Positions 15,465-23,699 of a stretch of DNA of 64,000 nucleotides are shown piece by piece. Source of the DNA: Miltoncostaea sp963770865. GTDB taxonomy: Bacteria; Actinomycetota; Thermoleophilia; Miltoncostaeales; Miltoncostaeaceae. Positions within the stretch are counted from its first letter, which is position 1. Every line of letters starts with the position of its first letter. Location of the stretch: assembly GCA_963770865.1 (NCBI GenBank), contig CAVYRD010000010.1:62001-126000 (forward strand), given 5' to 3'. The notes beneath the pieces are model-generated. The model did no database searches, had not been told where the DNA came from, and worked only from the letters and a program-made list of their open reading frames with translations. Made by a program: the position numbers and the translations under genes.

Positions 15465-15680
15465 ATGAGCAGACCGGACCGGGCAACGCAGATCAGGGAG
15501 TCGATGCGCCGCCGTGGCTGGCGCGTGCGCGCGGCGCCCACCGCGCTCGGCTACATCGCCCAGGCCCGGCGCGACGGGCAGCGCGCCGACGGGCAGGTGC
15601 CCTGGGGCGCCGGCGCGACCGAGGTCGAGGCGCTCGAGGATCTCGCCGCGATGCTCTCCCCGTTCCACCGCGCCCGGTAG
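15465..15680 (+). CDS. Small basic protein of unknown function
   Basis: 71 residues: MSRPDRATQIRESMRRRGWR, then ALGYIAQARRDGQRADGQ and ATEVEALEDLAAML. It looks like a short helical protein with a basic first half and acidic second helix. The composition is protein-like and the third-codon GC is strong. A longer version from 15393 is Pro-rich and unlikely. I recognise no family. Confidence 0.5.
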   Translation: MSRPDRATQIRESMRRRGWRVRAAPTALGYIAQARRDGQRADGQVPWGAGATEVEALEDLAAMLSPFHRAR

Positions 15681-15700
15681 GCGCGCCGCCCGCCCGGATC

Positions 15701-16150
15701 ATGGACCGCGACCTCCGCGCCCTCGCCGTGCGCGTGTGGCTGATGGAGATCCTCGTCGCCGGGTTCAACTACTTCGTGCTGATGAACCTGGTGTGGGAGC
15801 CCGCGTTCGGCGAGCTGGCCGCCCACCAGATCGGCATGGCCACGCGGATCGCCTGCATCTTCGCCTTCGCCTACGGCCTCGTGCGCCACGCGCGCGAGCC
15901 GAGCGCGCGCGACCTCGCGCTGGTCGGCGTCCTGTGGCTGGGGATGGCCCTGGTCTTCGAGTGGGGCGGGAGCCTGCTCACGGGCCGCTCGGTCCACGAG
16001 ATCCTGGTCGGCTGGCACGTCGAGGACGGCCGCATGTGGCCCTTCGTCCTGCTCGCCTACCTGACCGCGAACCTGATCGTCGGCGCCGTGCTGCGCCGCC
16101 GGGGCGGCCTCAGGCCAGGGCGTGCGCCGTCGGCGGCAGCTCGACCCTGA
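15701..16150 (+). CDS. Four-span membrane protein
   Basis: 149 residues with about four hydrophobic helices (WLMEILVAGFNYFVLMNLVW, MATRIACIFAFAYGLV, LALVGVLWLGMALVFEWGG, PFVLLAYLTANLIVGAVL). It starts 20 bases after the previous small gene. Its last 41 bases overlap the end of fbpC on the opposite strand, so the two transcripts converge. The family is not recognised; the short loops argue against an enzyme. Confidence 0.6.
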   Translation: MDRDLRALAVRVWLMEILVAGFNYFVLMNLVWEPAFGELAAHQIGMATRIACIFAFAYGLVRHAREPSARDLALVGVLWLGMALVFEWGGSLLTGRSVHEILVGWHVEDGRMWPFVLLAYLTANLIVGAVLRRRGGLRPGRAPSAAARP

Positions 16151-17153
16151 CCCGCGCGCCGGGGTCGGGTGTGGCGCCGCCCAGGGTGCGGGCGATCAGC
16201 CGCACGCCGCAGTCCTCCAGGAGGATGCCCACGCGCGCGTCGTGGCCATAGAAGGTGACGTCGTCGACCACGCCGACGTGGCCGTCGTCGCCGGCGGGCC
16301 CCGCGCAGGGGCTGAGGCGCAGCTCCTCGGGCCGGATCAGGACCGAGTGGACGCCCCCGTCGCCGTTGGTCCCCGGCGCCACGGCGAGGCTGCCCAGGGC
16401 GGTCTGGATGCGCCCGCCCTCGACCGGTCCGGTGAGGATGTTCACGTCGCCGAGGAACTCGGCCAGGCCGGCGTCGGCGGGGGCGCTGTAGAGCGTGCGC
16501 GGCGACCCGGACTGCACGATCACGCCGTCGCGGAGCACGGCGACCTCGTCGGCCAGGGAGAAGGCCTCCTCGTGGTCGTGGGTCACGAGCAGCGCGGTGG
16601 CCCCGACGGCGGCGATCGCGGTGCGCACGTCGGTGCGCATCTGCTCGCGCAGTCCCGGGTCGAGGGCGGCGAAGGGCTCGTCGAGCAGCACCAGGCTCGG
16701 CGCGACGGCCAGGGCACGCGCCAGCGCCACGCGCTGCTGCTGGCCGCCCGACAGCTCGTTCGGGCGCCGCCCGCCCAGGCCGCCGAGGCCCACGAGCTCC
16801 AGCATCTCGTCCACGCGGGCGCCCCGGCGCAGGCGGCGGGGGAGGCCGAAGCCGACGTTCTGCGCGGCGGTCAGGTGGGGGAAGAGCGTGCCCTCCTGCG
16901 GGACGTAGCCCACGCGCCGCTCCTCGGGCTTGACCCGGATCCCGTCGCCGTTGACGAGCACGCCCGCCAGCTCCACGCGGCCGGCGTCGGCCGCCTCGAA
17001 GCCGGCGAGGATGCGCAGGAGCGTGGTCTTGCCGCAGCCCGACTCGCCGAGCACCGCCACCAGGCGGCCCTCGGGGACGCGCAGGTCGAGCCCGGCGAGC
17101 ACCGGATGCTCCCCGTAGGACTTGCGCAGCCCGCTGACGGCCACCGCGATCAC
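16110..17153 (-). CDS. fbpC: Ferric-iron ABC importer ATPase
   Basis: 347 residues. Walker A GESGCGKTT, Q-loop VGYVPQEGTLFPH, signature LSGGQQQR, Walker B LVLLDEPFAALD and H-loop LVTHDHEEAF are all intact. The C-terminal 110 residues form the TOBE-type regulatory domain seen in FbpC and related importers. It energises uptake through the FbpB permease. The GTG start overlaps the fbpB stop by four bases (GTGA), showing translational coupling. Iron is inferred from the binding protein and the permease type. Confidence 0.9.
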   Translation of the reverse strand: MIAVAVSGLRKSYGEHPVLAGLDLRVPEGRLVAVLGESGCGKTTLLRILAGFEAADAGRVELAGVLVNGDGIRVKPEERRVGYVPQEGTLFPHLTAAQNVGFGLPRRLRRGARVDEMLELVGLGGLGGRRPNELSGGQQQRVALARALAVAPSLVLLDEPFAALDPGLREQMRTDVRTAIAAVGATALLVTHDHEEAFSLADEVAVLRDGVIVQSGSPRTLYSAPADAGLAEFLGDVNILTGPVEGGRIQTALGSLAVAPGTNGDGGVHSVLIRPEELRLSPCAGPAGDDGHVGVVDDVTFYGHDARVGILLEDCGVRLIARTLGGATPDPGARVRVELPPTAHALA

Positions 17154-18739
17154 GACGCCCCCCCGCCCCCGAGCGCGCCCACCCTGCGGATCAGCAGGTA
17201 CGTGGGGATCGCGGAGATGCCGACCATCACGACGGCGTAGGGGGCCGCGGCGCCGTAGGAGAGCCCGTCGGTGTAGAGCCAGAACTGGGTGGCGAGCGTC
17301 TCGGTGCCGGTCGGCCGCAGCAGGAGGGTCGCCGTCAGCTCGGTGACCGAGGTCAGGAACACGAGGGCCGCGGCGGCGGCGAGGCCGGGCGCCAGCAGCG
17401 GCAGCGTCACCCGGCGCAGCACGGCCCAACGACGCTGGCCCAGGCCGCGCGCGACCTCCTCGAGGCCCGGCGTCAGCTGGGCGACGGCCGGCTGCAGCGC
17501 GACCAGCGCGAGGGGCAGGAAGAGGACCGTGTAGGCGATCACCAGCAGGTAGGCGCTCTGGTAGAGCCCGGCCGCGTAGCGCACCGCGAAGAAGACGAGC
17601 GCGAGGCCTACCACCAGGCCGGGGAGCGCCCGCGGCAGGAACACCGCGCGCTCGAGCAGCCGGGCGACGACCCCGCGCCGGCGCACCGCGAGGAGGGCGA
17701 CCGGCAGCGCGAGCACGCACGACAGCGCGGCGGCGCCGAGCCCGAAGAGCAGGGTGTTCAGCGTCGCGCCCCAGATCGAGGCCGACGGCAGCGTGGTGGA
17801 GCTGCCCTGGGCGATCCAGTAGGCGAGCGAGCCGAGCGGGACGGCGAGCGCCAGGCCGACGAGCGCGGCCAGCGCGAACAGGCACCCCGCGGCGCGCGCG
17901 GGGCCGAGCCGGACCCGCCGGCGCCGGCGCGCGGCGCCCGAGCCGATCCGCGCGTGGGAGGAGTGGCCCCGCAGGCCCATCTCGCCGCTCAGCACCAGGA
18001 TGCAGACGACCACGAGCACCAGGGACAGCAGCGAGGCGCTCGCCGCGTCGAAACCGAGCTTGTAGGCGTTGTAGATCTCGGTGGTGAACGTGCGGTAGCG
18101 CAGCACGGCGAAGCCGCCGTACTCGCCGAGCAGGTGCAGGGCGATCACGAGCCCGCTGCCGAGCAGGGCCAGGCGCAGGCGGGGGAGCGTCACCCGGTAG
18201 AAGGTCCGCCACGGGCCGAGCCCCAGCGAGCGCGCCGTCTCCTCGAGCGCCGGGTCGCCGCCGCGCAGCACGGCGGCCGCCGGCAGGTAGACGAGCGGGT
18301 AGTGGGAGAGCGTCATCACCAGGACCGCGGCCCAGTAGCCGTGCAGGCCGGGCCACAGCGACACCCACGCGGCGCCGTTCACGTACTCGGGCACCGTGAT
18401 CGGCAGCACCAGGAGCACCGCGAACAGGCCCCGCAGCGGCAGGTCGGTGCGCTCCACCAGCCACGCGGCGCCCAGGCCGACGAGGACGCACAGCACCGTG
18501 ACGGCCACGGTCAGCTGGACCGTGTTGACCAGCAGCTCGCCGACGCGCGGGCGCCAGAGGAGCCGCTGCGCCTCGGACCAGCCGATCTCGCGGACCTGGA
18601 TGAGGATGAAGACGAGCGGGATGAGGGCGAGGCCGGCCGCGACGGCCGCGCCGAGGAGCATCGGCTGCCCGCCCGACAGCGCCCGTCGCCCCACGCCCCG
18701 GACGGAGACGCCGGGGGCGGGGGACACCGGCTGCGGCAC
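17150..18739 (-). CDS. fbpB: Ferric-iron ABC importer permease (double-length)
   Basis: 529 residues with two fused permease halves, about 12 spans, as in FbpB/SfuB. Each half has the EAA loop: ALEETARSLGLGPWRTF and GLEEVARGLGQRRWAVL. It sits in the inner membrane between the binding protein and the ATPase. The start is uncertain: GTG 18739 gives a 27-residue leader before the first span, and an ATG lies about 26 codons later. It begins 14 bases after the fbpA stop. Confidence 0.88.
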   Translation of the reverse strand: MPQPVSPAPGVSVRGVGRRALSGGQPMLLGAAVAAGLALIPLVFILIQVREIGWSEAQRLLWRPRVGELLVNTVQLTVAVTVLCVLVGLGAAWLVERTDLPLRGLFAVLLVLPITVPEYVNGAAWVSLWPGLHGYWAAVLVMTLSHYPLVYLPAAAVLRGGDPALEETARSLGLGPWRTFYRVTLPRLRLALLGSGLVIALHLLGEYGGFAVLRYRTFTTEIYNAYKLGFDAASASLLSLVLVVVCILVLSGEMGLRGHSSHARIGSGAARRRRRVRLGPARAAGCLFALAALVGLALAVPLGSLAYWIAQGSSTTLPSASIWGATLNTLLFGLGAAALSCVLALPVALLAVRRRGVVARLLERAVFLPRALPGLVVGLALVFFAVRYAAGLYQSAYLLVIAYTVLFLPLALVALQPAVAQLTPGLEEVARGLGQRRWAVLRRVTLPLLAPGLAAAAALVFLTSVTELTATLLLRPTGTETLATQFWLYTDGLSYGAAAPYAVVMVGISAIPTYLLIRRVGALGGGGAS

Positions 18740-18753
18740 CGGGCGGGCCGTGC

Positions 18754-19860
18754 TCAGAGGAGCCCGACCTTCTGCATCAGGGCGAAGGCCTCCTGGCCGT
18801 CGCCGAGCTCGCTGATGCTGACCGCGGGAGGCTTCAGCGCGTCGAAGGACTTCTGGAGCTTCGGGTTGGTCACGCCGGGCAGCAGTGGGTACTCGTAGCT
18901 CTTGCTGTTCACGATGATCTCCTGCGCGGGCTCGCTCACGAGGTACCGCAGGAAGGCCTGCGCGTCGGCGGCGTGCGACGACGACTTCAGGACCCCGGCC
19001 CCCGAGACCGCCACGAGCCCGCCGGGATCGCCCGCCGCGAAGTAGTGCAGGGCGGAGTCGATCGTGTCGGCCCCCAGCTCGTCGCGCAGACGGTACCAGT
19101 AGTAGTGCTCGACCAGGCCGGCGGCGACGTCGCCCCGGTTGACCGCGGCGATGATCGCCTCGTTGTCCTCGTAGAGGTCGGCGTTGTCCTTCAGGCCGCG
19201 CAGCCACTCCTCGGCGGCGGCCTCGCCCTCCTGCTGGATGACGGCGGTCACGAGCGGCTGGAAGTCGGTCTCGGTCGGCGCGAAGGCGATGCGGCCCTTC
19301 CAGGCGGGCTTCGCGAGGTCCAGCAGCGACGCGGGCAGGTCGGCGGGCTTGAGCTCGGACGTGTTGTAGGCGAGCACCGAGGCGCGCGCGGAGACGCCGA
19401 CCCACACGCCGTCCGGCGAGCTGTACTCGGAGGGGATGGCCGCGAGCGTGGTGGGCTCGACGGGGGCGAGCAGCCCCTCGCCGGCCAGGCTCTGCAGGGC
19501 GGGCGAGTTGCCCGCGTAGAAGACGTCGGCGGGCGAGTTGGCGCCCTCCTGCAGGATCTGGTTGGCGAGCTCGCCTTCGCCGCCCGACCGCAGCGCCACC
19601 TCGATGCCCGTGCGCTTGGTGAAGTCGGCGGTGAGCGCCGCCACGGTCTGCTGGTGCTGGCCGCTGTAGACGGTGATCGCCCCCGAGGAGCCCGTGGTGG
19701 AGCCGCCCGCCGATGAGGAGCTGCTTCCGCACCCGGCGGCGACCGCCGCGAGGGCGGCCGCGAGGACGCCCGCCGCGATCAGCGCGCGGCGGCGTGGCCG
19801 GCCCGCGACGACGGCGGATTCGTGGCCGGCGCGCGCGCGGCTCCAGGGGCGTGCTCTCAT
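18754..19860 (-). CDS. fbpA: Ferric-iron ABC importer substrate-binding lipoprotein
   Basis: 368 residues. The N terminus has a basic stretch and hydrophobic signal ending in AAVAAGC, a lipobox-like site, followed by a Ser/Gly linker. The mature part matches iron-binding proteins of the FbpA/Idi class: ITVYSGQHQQTV at the start, ADVFYAGNSPALQ, WKGRIAFAPTETDFQP and the tyrosine pair in VEHYYWYRLRDE, the usual Fe ligands. The start 19860 is chosen for GAGGAGA six bases upstream; an earlier ATG is at 19878. An inverted repeat of TTAGGG/CCCTAA lies 40 bases upstream, probably the iron operator. Confidence 0.9.
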   Translation of the reverse strand: MRARPWSRARAGHESAVVAGRPRRRALIAAGVLAAALAAVAAGCGSSSSSAGGSTTGSSGAITVYSGQHQQTVAALTADFTKRTGIEVALRSGGEGELANQILQEGANSPADVFYAGNSPALQSLAGEGLLAPVEPTTLAAIPSEYSSPDGVWVGVSARASVLAYNTSELKPADLPASLLDLAKPAWKGRIAFAPTETDFQPLVTAVIQQEGEAAAEEWLRGLKDNADLYEDNEAIIAAVNRGDVAAGLVEHYYWYRLRDELGADTIDSALHYFAAGDPGGLVAVSGAGVLKSSSHAADAQAFLRYLVSEPAQEIIVNSKSYEYPLLPGVTNPKLQKSFDALKPPAVSISELGDGQEAFALMQKVGLL

Positions 19861-19887
19861 GCGGTCTCTCCTCGACAACGGCGGTTA

Positions 19888-19913
19888 CCCTTAGAAGACT
19901 TAGGGCACCCTAA
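19888..19913. promoter_or_regulatory. Putative iron-responsive operator ahead of fbpABC
   Basis: TTAGGG-CA-CCCTAA (19900-19913) is a perfect inverted repeat with six-base arms, and a third half-site CCCTTA is at 19888-19893. Half-sites TTAGG/CCTAA are shared with IdeR/DtxR boxes, but the spacing differs from the 19-base IdeR consensus. Position upstream of an iron importer is the main argument. Confidence 0.5.
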
Positions 19914-20358
19914 TATCTGGTCATAGGCCAGACAACCGGTCGTGGCCGGGACGTTCGTCGCGACTGCGCGGGCCCGCCCGCCCCCTCGTCCTCAGCACGG
20001 ATCACGATCGCGGTCCCGGGCCCGCCATGTCCTCTCAGCGGTCGACGAGCTGGCCCGGGAGGTCTCCGAGCCCGGCCGACGCCTCCTCGGGCTGCCTGCG
20101 GGCTCGTCTCCATGGTCTCCGGCTTCACGGTCTGGAACCCGGGCGAGCCGGACCGTCGCGGTGGCCTCGCACCCTGCAGGAGCGCCTCAGCCGCAGGTGC
20201 GGGGACTCGGGGGTGTAGAGGGGTTTGCCCCCTCGCCTGAACGTGGTCTTAACGCCGCCCTGCCTCGTCTTCCCCGGCCGCGGCGGGCCGACGTACATTC
20301 GCGCGGACGGATCGCCCTCCCGCGAACGGATTCCGCGTCCGCAGCCAGGAGCCCGCCG
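19914..20358. other. 445-base divergent intergenic region
   Basis: It lies between fbpA (minus) and the secreted repeat protein (plus). No gene is supported; frames here run into the secreted protein but read as Arg/Pro-rich sequence. AGGAG at 20346-20350 is the ribosome site of the following gene. TACATT near 20294 could be a -10 box without a good -35 partner. Confidence 0.4.
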
Positions 20359-22314
20359 ATGAGGCGCTTCCCGTCCGTCTGCGTCGCCGCCGTCACCGCG
20401 GCGGTCGTCCTCGGCGCCGCCGCCACGGGTTACGCAGCTTTCGTGGCCCTGCCCCCCAGCGGCGCCCAGGTCAACGCCGACCCCGCGGCCGGCATCGACC
20501 CCGCCCAGAGCGCCGGCGTCTCCGATGTCACCGGCGGCTCGCTCGCCGGCACAGCCCGCCTGCCGTGGGCGACGTTCGAGCAGAGGTCCGGCAGCGCCCA
20601 GCTCATCTTCGTGCGGGCGTTCAAGAACGGGCAGTGGGTGACGCAGGGGCCCGCCCTCAACATCGACCCGAAGGTCGAGGCCGAGGCGCCGTCGATCGAC
20701 TTCGCCGGGCCGAACCGGACCGTGCCGTGGGACGCCTGGTACGAGCCGAGCTCCGCGCTCGGCGGCAAGCTCCAGATCTTCGCGAGCCGGTTCTGCGCCG
20801 GCGTCAACGCCGCGTGTGCGGCGGCGAACACGTGGGTCCCCGAGGGACAGGCGCGCGCGCCGAAGGTGCCCTCGCTCAACATCAACACCGACCGCGACGC
20901 GGAGGACCCCGCGGTGGTCGGCGGGGCCGCCGTGGCGGGCGCGGACCCGGTCCCGTGGGTCGCCTGGCAGGAGGAGGACGGCAACGTCAACGGCCAGGGC
21001 ACCCGCGACCAGATCTTCGTTTCCAAGGGCGTCAAGCAGGCCGCGGCCGGCCAGCCCTGCACGGGCTTCACGCCCTCGTCCGCCGCGAGCACCGGTGTCT
21101 TCTGCTGGCAGCAGGTCGGCCTGGGCCGCCTCGCCAAGAACGGCGGTTCGTCGCCGACGGGCGACCCGACCCTCAACATCGACCCGAGCCGCAACGGCAT
21201 CGAGCCCGACGACGCGTTCACCGGCGCGAACGACACTGTCATGTGGACCGTCTGGTACGAGACCGGCCCGAGCGCCCGCGGGCTGCGCGGCAACGACCAG
21301 GTCTTCGCCGCGCGGATCGTCGCCGACCCCGCCGCGCCCGGCGGTTTCCACTGGCAGGCCGAGGGCAACGGCACGGCCGGTCAGGTGAACCCCCTCGACG
21401 CGACAGGATCGGGCTTCGGGCCGTGCGCCGCCTCGATCGCGGCCGAGGACGCCTGCTCGCTCAACAAGAACCCCTCGGCCGGGGCCGAGGACCCCCGCGT
21501 CGCCGCGGGCACGCTGACCCCGGGCTCGCCGACCGTGCCGTGGGTCGTCTGGGCGGAGGACGTGGGCGGCCGGCACGCGATCTTCGTCTCCCGGCTCGTG
21601 GGCGGCACGCACTTCGAGCTGTTCAACGGCGGCAACGCCGTCTCGCACGCCGGCCGCGACGCCGCCTCGCCGGACATCGCCTTCTTCGGCAACGTCCCGT
21701 ACGTCTCGTGGATCGAGACGGTGGGCGCCGCGAAGGTGGGCTTCGTCGGGCACTTCGAGGGCACCGCGTTCGTCTCCGACACGCCGTCGGGCATCCGCCT
21801 GCCCTCTCCTCGGACCGCCACCGGCCTGATCGACTTCCGGGTGCCGGTCTCCTCGAGTTGCGCGGCGGACCCGTTCACGGCGGACGGCTCGTCGTGCCCG
21901 GGCGGCGCTCCCGACTCGCCGTTCATCACGTTCACCCGGGCGGGGAGCCCGCAGGCGCTCTTCGCCGAGGCCGTCGGGCCGTGCTCGCTGCTGAACGGCT
22001 GCACGTGCACGGTCCACCTCTCCGGCAACCACGCAGTGGTGGGCGCCACGCTCGGCCAGAACACGCCCATCGGCATCCTGGTGCAGCGCATCGTGCGCCA
22101 GCGCCGGCTGAAGGGGCGCGTCGTACGCACCCTGCACACCGTCGGGCGCGTGCCCTTCGGGCTCCAGCGCAAGGGCGCCGTGCGCGTCCGTTGGAACCTG
22201 AAGGTGAACGGCCGGCGCCTCCCGCCCGGCCGCTACCTGATCACGCTGCGCGGGTTCGGCCCCGGCCACGCGATCGTGGCCCGCGCGACGCCGGTGGTAG
22301 TGGCAATCCGGTGA
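20359..22314 (+). CDS. Secreted protein with five propeller-like repeats
   Basis: 651 residues. A signal peptide (residues 1-27, VCVAAVTAAVVLGAAATGYA) directs export. Five related repeats begin near residues 99, 173, 272, 367 and 430. Each has a loop like NIDPxxxAExP followed by a strand VPWxxWxE (examples TVPWDAWYE, PVPWVAWQEE, TVPWVVWAED). This is the look of a beta-propeller of the sialidase/WD-like sort, although it lacks Asp-box motifs. The last 90 residues are a separate beta-sandwich (GRYLITLRGFGPGHAIVA). It is not obviously enzymatic; the function is unknown. AGGAG fixes the start. A strong hairpin follows. Confidence 0.75.
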   Translation: MRRFPSVCVAAVTAAVVLGAAATGYAAFVALPPSGAQVNADPAAGIDPAQSAGVSDVTGGSLAGTARLPWATFEQRSGSAQLIFVRAFKNGQWVTQGPALNIDPKVEAEAPSIDFAGPNRTVPWDAWYEPSSALGGKLQIFASRFCAGVNAACAAANTWVPEGQARAPKVPSLNINTDRDAEDPAVVGGAAVAGADPVPWVAWQEEDGNVNGQGTRDQIFVSKGVKQAAAGQPCTGFTPSSAASTGVFCWQQVGLGRLAKNGGSSPTGDPTLNIDPSRNGIEPDDAFTGANDTVMWTVWYETGPSARGLRGNDQVFAARIVADPAAPGGFHWQAEGNGTAGQVNPLDATGSGFGPCAASIAAEDACSLNKNPSAGAEDPRVAAGTLTPGSPTVPWVVWAEDVGGRHAIFVSRLVGGTHFELFNGGNAVSHAGRDAASPDIAFFGNVPYVSWIETVGAAKVGFVGHFEGTAFVSDTPSGIRLPSPRTATGLIDFRVPVSSSCAADPFTADGSSCPGGAPDSPFITFTRAGSPQALFAEAVGPCSLLNGCTCTVHLSGNHAVVGATLGQNTPIGILVQRIVRQRRLKGRVVRTLHTVGRVPFGLQRKGAVRVRWNLKVNGRRLPPGRYLITLRGFGPGHAIVARATPVVVAIR

Positions 22315-22327
22315 CGGGCCCCTTCCG

Positions 22328-22361
22328 CGGGCCGCCCCGGACTGGGAGCCGGGGCGGCCCG
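22328..22361 (+). terminator. Strong terminator hairpin after the secreted protein gene
   Basis: CGGGCCGCCCCGG (22328-22340) is perfectly complementary to CCGGGGCGGCCCG (22349-22361) with an eight-base loop, 14 bases after the stop codon. There is no T tract, as is common in very GC-rich actinobacteria. Confidence 0.7.
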
Positions 22362-22431
22362 TGCATGTCCTCACAGGGAACCCACAGGGGCCTCCCGCCG
22401 CGGTCCGATGCCCGCCTCGTACCGTGGCCCC

Positions 22432-22740
22432 ATGACCCCTTCACGCTTCACCCCACCGTCCGGCCCCCGCCCGGGCGCCCCCCGCCGCGCGGCGGGGATG
22501 CGCTCGGTCTCGCGGCGCATGCGCGCGATCGTCGCCGTCGCGGTCGCGGGCACCGTCGGCGCCGCGGCGCTCGCCGCGTCGCACACGACGTCCACGACCG
22601 CCTCCACCTCGGCGACGGCCTCGACGGCCTCGTCGGCCACCACGGCCAGCGCCGCCGCGACCACGTCGTCGCTGCGGAGCGCGTCGAGCACGCCGGCGGC
22701 GTCGAGCCAGGCGCCGGTCGCCTCGTCGGGCGGCTCCTGA
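22432..22740 (+). CDS. Small secreted Ser/Thr/Ala-rich protein
   Basis: 102 residues. A basic leader and hydrophobic helix (RRMRAIVAVAVAGTVGAAALA) are followed by a low-complexity Ser/Thr/Ala tail. It looks like an exported or anchored spacer protein, or a lipid-free surface peptide. Low-complexity GC-rich frames can be open by chance; the clean signal sequence after an Arg pair is the argument for a gene. Confidence 0.5.
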   Translation: MTPSRFTPPSGPRPGAPRRAAGMRSVSRRMRAIVAVAVAGTVGAAALAASHTTSTTASTSATASTASSATTASAAATTSSLRSASSTPAASSQAPVASSGGS

Positions 22741-22889
22741 CGGGCTGGACCCGGCCGCCGGCCACGACAGGGACAACGTCGTCGTCGCCGCCGTCCCCCG
22801 TCTGATCCGCTGACCCCACGCCGGGAGGCGACTAGTCTCCTCGGCGTGGGCGGCCGTCCGGGCCGCGCGGATGCGGCGAAGGGGAGCGC

Positions 22890-23699
22890 GTGGGAACGGT
22901 CGATGAGGGCGAGGTCGCGAAGGGCTTCACGAAGACGGCGGCCGACTACGACGAGGCCGTGCGCTTCAACATCGCTGGCGCGCGCCGCCTGGTGCGCTCC
23001 CTGCCGCCGGGGCTCTACGACGAGATCCTCGATGTGGGTTGCGGCACGGGCTTCGCCAGCCTCGAGATGGTCGACGACCTGGGCACGCGCCGCATCGACG
23101 GCGTTGACCCGGCCGCCGGGATGCTCGAGCAGTTCCGCGCCAAGCTCGCCGAGCGGCCCGACGTGGAGGTGACGCTCCACGAGGCGGACGTCGAGAGCAT
23201 GCCGGTGCCCGCGGACGCGTTCGACGCCGTCATCTGCTCGATGGCCTTCCACTGGTTCCCCCGCAAGCAGGCCGCGATGGACGCGATGGCCCGCGCCCTG
23301 CGTCCCGGCGGGGTCATCGGCATCCTCTGCTCCGGCCGCGGCGGCGAGCACGAGTTCCGCGCCGTGCTGGCCGGCCTCGAGCCGCCCGCCCAGCACTGGC
23401 TCGGCGCCTTCGACGTCGTGCAGCGCGACATCCCCGAGATGGAGGAGTACCTCGCGGGCGCCGGGCTCGAGCCGCTCGACGTCTGGATGGAGCGCCGCAT
23501 CCGCCGCGTCCCGCCCGAGCGCTTCCTGGAGCGCATGCGCGTCGTCGCCGGCCACCTGCACAAGGACCTCGCGCCGGAGGAGCTCGAGGACCTGAACGCC
23601 CGCGTCGCCGCCGCCCTCGGGCGGGCGTGCGGGCCCCGGGGCTTCGAGTACACGTTCACCAAGCTCTTCGCCGTGGCGCGCAAGCCGGAGCCCACCTGA
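22890..23699 (+). CDS. SAM-dependent methyltransferase (class I)
   Basis: 269 residues. Motif I is ILDVGCGTGFASLEM, the acidic end of strand 2 is IDGVDPAAGML, motif II region is EADVESMPVPADAFDAVIC, and the post-motif reads ALRPGGVIGI. This is the Methyltransf_11/UbiE-like class; the acceptor is unknown. The GTG start has GGGGAG six bases upstream. Its stop overlaps the CTG proposed as the start of the following phosphatase gene (CTGA), suggesting coupling. Confidence 0.85.
   Translation: MGTVDEGEVAKGFTKTAADYDEAVRFNIAGARRLVRSLPPGLYDEILDVGCGTGFASLEMVDDLGTRRIDGVDPAAGMLEQFRAKLAERPDVEVTLHEADVESMPVPADAFDAVICSMAFHWFPRKQAAMDAMARALRPGGVIGILCSGRGGEHEFRAVLAGLEPPAQHWLGAFDVVQRDIPEMEEYLAGAGLEPLDVWMERRIRRVPPERFLERMRVVAGHLHKDLAPEELEDLNARVAAALGRACGPRGFEYTFTKLFAVARKPEPT

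Noticed and set aside
19888..19913. Canonical 19-base IdeR box
   Set aside because: Half-sites fit but the inner spacing is wrong; kept only as a generic iron operator candidate.
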